DNA from: Clostridiales bacterium UBA1381
Lineage (GTDB): Bacteria; Bacillota; Clostridia; UBA1381
Direction: 5' to 3'
Assembly: GCA_002305435.1 (NCBI GenBank)
Contig: DBQZ01000012.1
Coordinates: forward strand, 1 to 7,939
Length of the DNA stretch: 7,939 bases
Shown here piece by piece: positions 1 through 4,969 of the stretch. A program made the position numbers and the translations under genes. Every line of letters starts with the position of its first letter. Positions within the stretch are counted from its first letter, which is position 1. The notes under the pieces were generated by a model. It searched no databases and was not told the DNA's origin. It saw only the letters and a list, made by a program, of their open reading frames with translations.

Positions 1-26
1 TTGATTCTATAATCCCCCTATTCTTC

Positions 27-55
27 ATTATACCATTATATAGATATAAAGTCAA
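27..55 (-). promoter_or_regulatory. Sigma-A-type promoter reading leftward out of the window
   Basis: On the minus strand a TTGACT -35 (50-55) is followed by exactly 17 bp and a TATAAT -10 (27-32). The three bases before the -10 are TGG, which fits an extended -10 (TGn). Transcription would begin near position 20, and a G-run (TAGGGGGA, 13-20) follows at once. The driven gene lies beyond position 1; no start codon is visible on the minus strand after the G-run. This is a near-consensus housekeeping promoter read directly from sequence; its activity is inferred. Confidence 0.7.
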
Positions 56-90
56 TGAATTTACAAATTTGCTTAAAATTTTTTTGTACA

Positions 91-138
91 TAAAAAAAAC
101 AGGAAAACGTATAAGACTGCAACGAATACGTTCCCCTG
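91..138 (-). terminator. Rho-independent terminator of the two-component operon
   Basis: On the minus strand, 17 nt after the kinase stop codon, a 13-bp stem pairs 126-138 with 100-112 (11 Watson-Crick and 2 G-U pairs) around a 13-nt loop. It is followed immediately by eight T residues (plus-strand A tract 92-99). The two G-U pairs become A/C mismatches on the other strand, and no T tract follows there, so this is a one-way terminator for the kinase gene. It also insulates the outward promoter at 27-55. Confidence 0.9.
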
Positions 139-154
139 TGTATCTCAATGTCCT

Positions 155-1381
155 TTATATAATGACGGTTATTGTTAAAGATTTACCGTCCTCGCTTACG
201 GCGCTTATCTTTCCTTTATATGCATCCGTTATCGCTTTTGCCACCGACAAACCGATACCGTGGCCGCCTGTACGGGAATTCCTCGACTGATCGGTTCTGT
301 AAAAGCGGTCGAACAGCTCATTGTGAGCGCCTGGGGCAATATCAGCGGCAGTGTTGTATATTTTAAGACAGTTTTTCTGCTTCTTCGGCTGACGATAAAG
401 TTCAACTCTTATATATCCCCTGCTGCCCGAATATTTCACCGCATTGTCAAGCAGCGCCAAAATAAGGCGGCGTATCATTTTCTCATCCCCGCAGCATGAT
501 AAACCATGCTCTATATCAAGGCTTATAGTCTTTTTTTGCGATTCTATCACCGGCATTATGCTTTCGACTGTTTCCTCAACAGCGTCCGAAAGAGAAAAAT
601 CGAGCATGACAATCCCCGCTCCCTCCTCCATTCTTGAAAGGGCTATCAAATCGGAGGTCAATGCAGACAGCCGCTGCACCTGACCGTGGATGCTCTCGGT
701 CCACTTGTTTTTGCCGATGTCCATTTCCAGTATTTCCACATTCGTATCAATTATAGTAAGCGGCGTTTTTAACTCATGCCCTGCATCAGTTATGAATTGC
801 TTCTGTTTTTTATAGCTTTCTATAACCGGCCTTAGGATCACTCCCGAGAAAAATATTATCAGCACAAACACTGACACCATGCCTATAACACAAACAATCA
901 TTGTATTGATAAGCGATGAACGAAATCCTGCAAGATCACGCATACAATCGAGAAAAATCACCTGCGTACCGCCTTCTGTATCCCTTACGAGAAACCGGTA
1001 CTGCTGTATGAACCCGGAACGTTTGCCCTTTTTTAATACCTGCTTGGCATAGTCTTGCGCCGTCTCCTCATCAACCGCCGCAATTTTACCGGTATCTGCT
1101 TTTGAAACTGTTTTATCTTGTGCTACATTCACAATAAAATACCGTGATTCAAACGGGGTTTCTGGGGAGATTATGTCCGGCCGTCTGCCGCCCTGATGCG
1201 GATTTTCGGGAAGCATAGGAAAACGTCCGCCGTTTTCTGAGAGTATCTCCAAAAGCTGGTCTGCATTGTTGGCAATGCGTCTGTAATTCATTATATGAAT
1301 CGTTCCCACTATGACTGTCATTACCACGAATATTGCCAATACCGCTGATAGCACAAATTTTCTTTGAAGTTTGCTTATCAC
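155..1381 (-). CDS. Membrane sensor histidine kinase of a two-component system
   Basis: This 408-residue protein senses an extracytoplasmic signal and phosphorylates the response regulator encoded just upstream. A first membrane helix spans about residues 8-31, an external domain of about 125 residues follows (33-157), and a second helix spans about 158-182. Only about 20 residues then precede the H box DAGHELKTPLT (phosphoacceptor His202), so there is no full HAMP domain. The catalytic domain shows the N box LDNAVKYS (Asn313), an F box (LFDRFYR, 356-362) and the G2 box GGHGIGLS (372-379). The G1 box is degenerate: the segment from Asn343 has NTAADI where DxGxG is usual. The start is GTG (1379-1381), sharing its G with the TAG stop of the regulator gene. 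A GGAGGAAA ribosome binding site (1386-1393) lies inside the regulator's last codons, so the pair is probably translationally coupled. A terminator follows at 91-138. The signal is unknown; the external domain resembles an uncharacterised sensor type common in Clostridia (from memory). Kinase assignment is very secure. Confidence 0.95.
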   Translation of the reverse strand: MISKLQRKFVLSAVLAIFVVMTVIVGTIHIMNYRRIANNADQLLEILSENGGRFPMLPENPHQGGRRPDIISPETPFESRYFIVNVAQDKTVSKADTGKIAAVDEETAQDYAKQVLKKGKRSGFIQQYRFLVRDTEGGTQVIFLDCMRDLAGFRSSLINTMIVCVIGMVSVFVLIIFFSGVILRPVIESYKKQKQFITDAGHELKTPLTIIDTNVEILEMDIGKNKWTESIHGQVQRLSALTSDLIALSRMEEGAGIVMLDFSLSDAVEETVESIMPVIESQKKTISLDIEHGLSCCGDEKMIRRLILALLDNAVKYSGSRGYIRVELYRQPKKQKNCLKIYNTAADIAPGAHNELFDRFYRTDQSRNSRTGGHGIGLSVAKAITDAYKGKISAVSEDGKSLTITVII

Positions 1382-2052
1382 TATATTTCCTCCAGAGAAT
1401 ACCCCAGATTGCGGTTTGATTTTATCTGCACGTTTGATTTTAAGGCGGAAAGTTTACGGCGCAGATACGAAATATATACCCATACAACGTTGATTTCCGC
1501 CTCGCTGTTATAACCCCAAACCTTTTCCATGAACCGCTCCGTTGATATAAGACGCACCGGATCCATCATTAAAAGCTCCATCATCTGAAATTCTTTGTTT
1601 GCAAGCCGCAATGAGCCATACGGCGTGGAAAGCTCAAACGTCGCCCGGTTTAGATGTGTGTTGCCGAACGTCAGGACAGAATTGTCAGAAGAGTTTTTGC
1701 TGCGGGTCATAGCCCTTATGCGGGCGAGCAGCTCTTTTACAGCAAAAGGCTTTGTAAGATAATCGTTCGCTCCGCTGTCAAGCCCCAGGACTTTATCATC
1801 AACCTCATCCTTGGCTGTCAAAATCAATACCGGTACATGATTGCCGCATTGTCTTAGCGTCTTTAAAACGGTGATACCATCAGCCTTGGGCATCATTATG
1901 TCGAGTATTACTGCATCGTATTCATCAAGTGAGAGATATTGCAGAGCTTCTTCACCGTCATATACCGCATCGACCGTATATTGGTTTCTCTCCAATATGG
2001 TCACCAACGCCTGTGAAAGTTCCATCTCATCCTCTGCCAAAAGCAGCTTCAT
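1381..2052 (-). CDS. OmpR/PhoB-family response regulator
   Basis: This is a DNA-binding regulator of 223 residues activated by the adjacent kinase. The receiver domain (about 1-115) has the acidic pair Glu7/Asp8, phosphoacceptor Asp51 in VILDIMMP, the switch threonine Thr79 (LILTAKD) and Lys101 in LTKPF. The C-terminal winged-helix domain (about 125-220) has the usual OmpR ending: VWGYNSEAEINVVWVYISYLRRKL, then NRNLGYSL. Three in-frame starts exist: GTG 2061, ATG 2058 and ATG 2052. I choose ATG 2052 because it gives the family-typical MKLLLAEDE beginning and sits 10 nt from the AGGA at 2063-2066; the other two leave only 4 or 1 nt. It is the first gene of its operon and overlaps the kinase start by 1 nt. 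A tandem repeat and -10 just upstream suggest autoregulation. Its other targets are unknown. Confidence 0.95.
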   Translation of the reverse strand: MKLLLAEDEMELSQALVTILERNQYTVDAVYDGEEALQYLSLDEYDAVILDIMMPKADGITVLKTLRQCGNHVPVLILTAKDEVDDKVLGLDSGANDYLTKPFAVKELLARIRAMTRSKNSSDNSVLTFGNTHLNRATFELSTPYGSLRLANKEFQMMELLMMDPVRLISTERFMEKVWGYNSEAEINVVWVYISYLRRKLSALKSNVQIKSNRNLGYSLEEI

Positions 2053-2075
2053 GCGCATCACGTCCTTTCACACTT

Positions 2076-2106
2076 ATTATATATTGCCTCGCTTAAATTA
2101 ACTTAA
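2076..2106 (-). promoter_or_regulatory. Predicted response-regulator box and -10 of the two-component operon
   Basis: On the minus strand TTAAGTTAATTTAAG (2106-2092) carries two TTAAG half-sites in direct repeat, 10 bp apart. Exactly 10 bp further on is a perfect TATAAT (2081-2076), and no good -35 hexamer is present. Known OmpR/PhoB-class activators bind tandem repeats that replace the -35 about 10 bp upstream of the -10, so this layout fits autoactivation by the regulator encoded here. The predicted start near 2069 gives a leader of about 17 nt carrying the AGGA ribosome binding site. A second TATAAT (2116-2111) lies upstream without a convincing -35 and is not favoured. Confidence 0.5.
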
Positions 2107-2135
2107 AATTATTATACAGCCAAAAACATTTATCT

Positions 2136-2154
2136 CAGAATTTCAAGGATTCTG
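2136..2154 (-). terminator. Weak hairpin after the GME-fold gene, possible terminator
   Basis: A 6-bp inverted repeat, CAGAAT/ATTCTG with a 7-nt loop, lies 11 nt beyond the stop codon at 2165. The stem is AT-rich, and the nearest T run on the minus strand (TTTTT, near 2122-2126) is about 10 nt away rather than adjacent. It may be a poor terminator of the cysK operon or a chance repeat. If it fails, cysK transcripts could read through into the two-component genes. Confidence 0.25.
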
Positions 2155-2164
2155 CCGCACAAAA

Positions 2165-2893
2165 TCATAACAACCTCTCTGTTATTATAGACCCAATATC
2201 CATAAGAGGCATATTTGACAGCGAAATTACTCTGACGCCGTGATTTTTACAGAACGACACAATATTTTCCCAATCGGGATGCGTTTTTATATCGCCGTTA
2301 AATCCGAGCAAATCCTTTTCCAATAATCCGGAAGCCCCTCCGATAAAACCGTAATCCATACCTGTAAGCTCTATGTATCCTTTTTGAATTTTCAGTACGT
2401 CTATATTGGCATCTTTTTTTACCGCCCCATATATGCCATCGTCAGACGTTATTATAGCAGTGTCGGAAACAATACAAACAGAGCATTTTGTGTACCCTTG
2501 TTTTACCTGTATTGTCCGATTGAAATGAGCCAGTATTGATTTGTCTGTGTATTTTAGATTGTGTATCAACACTCCGCCGACAGCGGCAGCATTGTATCTA
2601 ATATCGCCCGGATACGCTCCGGCAGCGTTTTCGTGTCCGGCGATAATACGTGAGCCCGGCAGCTTTTTGCTGTAATAGCTGCGAAATCCCGGATCTGCAG
2701 CCATAAGCCCATCCGCAATCTTACACAGAGTTATATCGGGATGACCCGATATGCTGTCATACACAGCTGTGTTTTTAGGGGCAAAAACAATGTTGAATCC
2801 AAGATTTTCTAAAGATACTATCGTCTGCTGATATGTTCTCTGATCTACGATAACAGAGGTTTTATAAGGAAATTTCCCAGACAAGACCGCCAT
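2165..2893 (-). CDS. DUF6873-like GME-fold protein of unknown function, coupled to cysK
   Basis: A 242-residue protein with no signal peptide or membrane helix, hence probably cytoplasmic. I match it from memory to the DUF6873 family, predicted to share the fold of guanidino-group-modifying enzymes (amidinotransferases, arginine deiminase, DDAH). Conserved-looking blocks are HPDI (51-54), YPGDIRYNAA (94-103), KQGYTKCS (131-138), ITSDDGI (148-154), GFIGGASGL (182-190), FNGDIKTHPD (198-207) and a final PLMDIGS (229-235). Enzymes of this fold usually carry the nucleophilic cysteine near the C-terminus; here that stretch ends in Ser235 with no cysteine, the nearest being Cys215. The start codon overlaps the cysK stop as TAATG (shared base 2893), with GGAG at 2905-2908 inside the cysK end, so translation is probably coupled to cysK. 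Catalytic activity and substrate are unknown. The gene is certain, the family assignment likely, and any role with cysteine synthase is inference. Confidence 0.8.
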   Translation of the reverse strand: MAVLSGKFPYKTSVIVDQRTYQQTIVSLENLGFNIVFAPKNTAVYDSISGHPDITLCKIADGLMAADPGFRSYYSKKLPGSRIIAGHENAAGAYPGDIRYNAAAVGGVLIHNLKYTDKSILAHFNRTIQVKQGYTKCSVCIVSDTAIITSDDGIYGAVKKDANIDVLKIQKGYIELTGMDYGFIGGASGLLEKDLLGFNGDIKTHPDWENIVSFCKNHGVRVISLSNMPLMDIGSIITERLL

Positions 2894-3819
2894 TATTCAA
2901 ACATCTCCGTTGACAAATACCGCTCGCCCGTATCCGGCATAAGCGCCACTATCATCTTGCCGTTATTTTCAGGCCTTGCGGCTATTTCCGCCGCTGCAGC
3001 AGCTGCTGCCCCCGAGGAAATCCCCACTAAAATCCCCTCAGTGCGTGCTATTTCCTTTGCACAGTTTATAGCGGAAGCTGTAGGTACCTTTATTATCTCA
3101 TTATATATCGCAGTATCAAGAGCAGCAGGAACAAATCCTGCCCCTATCCCCTGTATCCCGTGGGCTCCGGGATTTTCGCCGGAAAGCACAGCCGATTCCG
3201 CCGGTTCCGCTCCGATTATCTTTATGTTGGGATTTTTCGCCTTTAAATATCTGCCTACACCGGTAATAGTTCCGCCGGTGCCTATTCCTGCTACGAAAAT
3301 ATCCACCTTATGTCCGCTGTCCTCCCATATCTCTGGGCCTGTTGTCGCCTCATGCGCAGCAGGATTTGCCGGATTTTCAAATTGACTCGGTATTACGGAG
3401 CCTTCTATCTGCTCTTTCAGCTCTTCCGCCTTTTCTATCGCCCCTCTCATCCCCTTTTTGCCATCGGTGAGGACTATCTCCGCCCCGTATGCTTTTAGCA
3501 GTTTGCGGCGTTCTATGCTCATCGTCTCGGGCATTGTTAAAATGACACGATACCCACGCACTGCGCCTATAGCTGCAAGTCCGATTCCTGTATTACCGCT
3601 TGTCGGCTCTATTATAGTATCTCCGGGATTTAACAAACCCCTGTTCTCACAATCGATTATCATAGAATATGCGACCCTGTCTTTAACGCTTCCCGCCGGA
3701 TTAAACAGCTCCACCTTTGCGATAATGTCCGTTTCCAAGTTGTGGAGCTTTGAAAATGACGACAATTTTAAAAGCGGCGTACGTCCGATAAGCTCTGTAA
3801 TATTATTATAAATCTTCAT
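2893..3819 (-). CDS. cysK: Cysteine synthase A (O-acetylserine sulfhydrylase)
   Basis: This PLP enzyme makes L-cysteine and acetate from O-acetyl-L-serine and sulfide in the cytoplasm. Its 308 residues match the usual CysK length. Visible motifs in order are the PLP lysine Lys46 in NPAGSVKDR, the substrate loop TSGNTG (73-78), the PLP-phosphate-binding GTGGT (180-184), GIQGIGAGFVP (221-231), the C-terminal GISSG (266-270) and PDTGERYLST (295-304). A run of seven alanines (271-277) after GISSG is a mild oddity. The ATG at 3819 is preceded by a very strong GGGAGGAA ribosome binding site (3825-3832) with a 5-nt spacer. It is the first gene of a two-gene operon; its stop overlaps the start of the GME-fold gene. 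No cysE (serine acetyltransferase) is seen nearby. A related OAS-family enzyme such as cystathionine beta-synthase is possible but less likely at this length and with these motifs. Confidence 0.95.
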   Translation of the reverse strand: MKIYNNITELIGRTPLLKLSSFSKLHNLETDIIAKVELFNPAGSVKDRVAYSMIIDCENRGLLNPGDTIIEPTSGNTGIGLAAIGAVRGYRVILTMPETMSIERRKLLKAYGAEIVLTDGKKGMRGAIEKAEELKEQIEGSVIPSQFENPANPAAHEATTGPEIWEDSGHKVDIFVAGIGTGGTITGVGRYLKAKNPNIKIIGAEPAESAVLSGENPGAHGIQGIGAGFVPAALDTAIYNEIIKVPTASAINCAKEIARTEGILVGISSGAAAAAAAEIAARPENNGKMIVALMPDTGERYLSTEMFE

Positions 3820-3865
3820 ATATCTTCCTCCCTGCGGATATTCCTTACGATTTTTATATGAATTT

Positions 3866-3894
3866 AGTATACCGCATTATTATATGTTTGTCAA
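3866..3894 (-). promoter_or_regulatory. Sigma-A promoter of the cysK operon
   Basis: On the minus strand a perfect TTGACA -35 (3889-3894), a 17-bp spacer and a TATACT -10 (3866-3871) form a near-consensus housekeeping promoter. The predicted start is near 3859, giving a leader of about 40 nt before the cysK ATG. That is far too short for a T-box or SAM riboswitch, so any sulfur control would have to act through a DNA-binding repressor. I could not identify an operator. Confidence 0.8.
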
Positions 3895-3914
3895 TAAATT
3901 TGAGGGAAAGTTTA

Positions 3915-3943
3915 TCATGCCAAAATAAAGAAACTCATATATT
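3915..3943 (+). promoter_or_regulatory. Possible sigma-E-type promoter of spoIID
   Basis: SpoIID genes are normally transcribed in the mother cell by sigma-E, whose promoters resemble TCATATT, about 14 bp, then CATACAAT. Here TCATGCC (3915-3921) is followed by 14 bp and CATATATT (3936-3943), matching 4 of 7 and 6 of 8 positions. The predicted start, near 3950, lies just before the ribosome binding site. The match is partial and in AT-rich DNA; it is supported mainly by position and by the known regulation of this gene. No good sigma-A promoter is seen on this strand here. Confidence 0.3.
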
Positions 3944-3971
3944 GTAAAAATGAATTAAGGGGGAGTGTGTT

Positions 3972-4910
3972 TTGAAAAAAATACTGGCTATAGTTTTATT
4001 TTTTGTTTTTATCCTTATTCTTGCTCCGTTTTTTATTTTTCTTATAAGCCGCCCCGACAAAATGAGCGATGATAATAAAATCAGCGTATACATAGCCGAT
4101 GAAGATAAAGTGGAAGAAATGAGCATTACGGAGTATCTTACAGGCGTGGTTTCAGCAGAGATGCCGGCTTCGTTTGAGCTTGAAGCCTTAAAAGCACAGG
4201 CCGTAGCGGCAAGAAGCTATCTTTATGCTCATGCTGCAGCCGGCGACGAAACCCACCACGGCGCAGCCGTATGCACCGACTCAGCACATTGCCAAGCATG
4301 GATAAGCCGAGAGCAGTCAGCCGAAAACTGGGGTGGCGACAGTGATGCAAATTACGATAAAATACACTCTGCCGTATTATCGACCGCAGATGAGGTGGTT
4401 ACGTACAACGGAGAAATTGCCGATACTGTGTTTCATTCTACTTCTTCCGGAAAAACAGAAAACGCAGCCGACGTGTGGGATTCTCCCGTGGAATACTTGG
4501 TAAGCGTTGATTCGCCGGGAGAGGAATTATCGCCCCGCTACACCTCCCAAGCGTCAATATCAAAGGCTGATTTTATAGGCCGCATTAAGGATGAGTTTCC
4601 AGAAGCCGACCGTACAGCTCCCCTTTTTGAAAATGCTGTAAAAAGCGAAGCGGGCGGCGTGATTAGCGCTGATGTTTGCGGTGTAAATATAGCCGGAACA
4701 AAGATAAGAAGCATCTTTGGGCTGCGCTCAACTAATTTCACCGTAACGGAGGATGGGCAGATGGTAAATTTTTCGGTCACGGGCAACGGTCACGGAGTCG
4801 GCATGAGTCAATACGGAGCTAATTATATGGCTTCTGCGGGAAATGATTATAAGACGATATTAACGCATTATTATTCGGGAACAAAGGTTGAAAAAAAGAA
4901 AACAATGTGA
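3972..4910 (+). CDS. spoIID: Stage II sporulation protein D (SpoIID lytic transglycosylase)
   Basis: SpoIID cleaves peptidoglycan glycan strands during engulfment of the forespore by the mother cell, in complex with SpoIIM and SpoIIP. This 312-residue protein has one N-terminal membrane anchor (about 4-26) and then the SpoIID domain outside. The block GVVSAEMPASFELEALKAQA holds Glu63, corresponding to the known catalytic glutamate. Cys101, His106 and Cys107 (CTDSAHCQAW) resemble the zinc-site residues described for clostridial SpoIID. Further hallmarks are FHSTSSGKTENAADVW (154-169) and the ending GHGVGMSQYGANYMA (273-287). The start is TTG (3972-3974), chosen for AAGGGGGAG at 3957-3965 with a 6-nt spacer and for giving a complete anchor; the nearby GTG at 3967 hits a stop. 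It stands alone between a divergent cysK operon and a gene with its own promoter. A SpoIID/LytB-type amidase enhancer is an alternative, but size and context favour true SpoIID. Confidence 0.93.
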   Translation: MKKILAIVLFFVFILILAPFFIFLISRPDKMSDDNKISVYIADEDKVEEMSITEYLTGVVSAEMPASFELEALKAQAVAARSYLYAHAAAGDETHHGAAVCTDSAHCQAWISREQSAENWGGDSDANYDKIHSAVLSTADEVVTYNGEIADTVFHSTSSGKTENAADVWDSPVEYLVSVDSPGEELSPRYTSQASISKADFIGRIKDEFPEADRTAPLFENAVKSEAGGVISADVCGVNIAGTKIRSIFGLRSTNFTVTEDGQMVNFSVTGNGHGVGMSQYGANYMASAGNDYKTILTHYYSGTKVEKKKTM

Positions 4911-4916
4911 TATACT
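4888..4916 (+). promoter_or_regulatory. Extended -10 sigma-A promoter inside the end of spoIID
   Basis: TTGAAA (4888-4893), a 17-bp spacer and TATACT (4911-4916) form a good housekeeping promoter. The three bases before the -10 are TGA, an extended -10 (TGn) element that is also the spoIID stop codon. The predicted start is near 4923, so the lyase-like gene would have its own mRNA of about 47 nt leader length, independent of sporulation. The sequence match is clear; use in the cell is inferred. Confidence 0.65.
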
Positions 4917-4935
4917 ATCATATAAGATAAAAAGA

Positions 4936-4954
4936 CGGCAGCCCAACACTGCCG
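4936..4954 (+). promoter_or_regulatory. Hairpin in the leader of the lyase-like gene
   Basis: CGGCAG (4936-4941) pairs with CTGCCG (4949-4954) across a 7-nt loop, in the short gap between the predicted start of transcription and the GGAGG ribosome binding site at 4960-4964. No T tract follows on the plus strand, so it is a poor terminator for spoIID. On the minus strand TC then TTTTT follows, but no minus-strand gene ends here. It may act as a 5' stem protecting the mRNA or limiting ribosome access. Confidence 0.45.
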
Positions 4955-4969
4955 GAAACGGAGGATATA

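Noticed and set aside
2985..3010. GC-rich CTG/GCA-like low-complexity stretch, considered as a repeat element
   Set aside because: It simply encodes the seven-alanine run after the GISSG motif of CysK, a region that is alanine-rich in the family.
2957..3385. 142-residue open frame on the plus strand opposite cysK
   Set aside because: It lies wholly antisense to a well-conserved cysK, is rich in alanine and proline as expected from the complementary strand, lacks a ribosome binding site and resembles no known protein.
3820..3865. Possible T-box or riboswitch leader in front of cysK
   Set aside because: The predicted leader is only about 40 nt, with no terminator hairpin, so it cannot hold a T-box or SAM aptamer.
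3888..3916. Sigma-A promoter for spoIID (TTGTCA, 17 bp, TTTATC)
   Set aside because: The -10 matches TATAAT at only half its positions, and the -35 is part of the near-palindromic TTGACAAA of the cysK promoter; a sporulation sigma factor is more consistent with the gene.
4929..4954. Terminator reading on the minus strand (CTGCCG stem then TTTTT)
   Set aside because: The stem is followed by a short T run on that strand, but no minus-strand gene lies to its right, so it would have nothing to terminate. A leader hairpin on the plus strand is the simpler reading.
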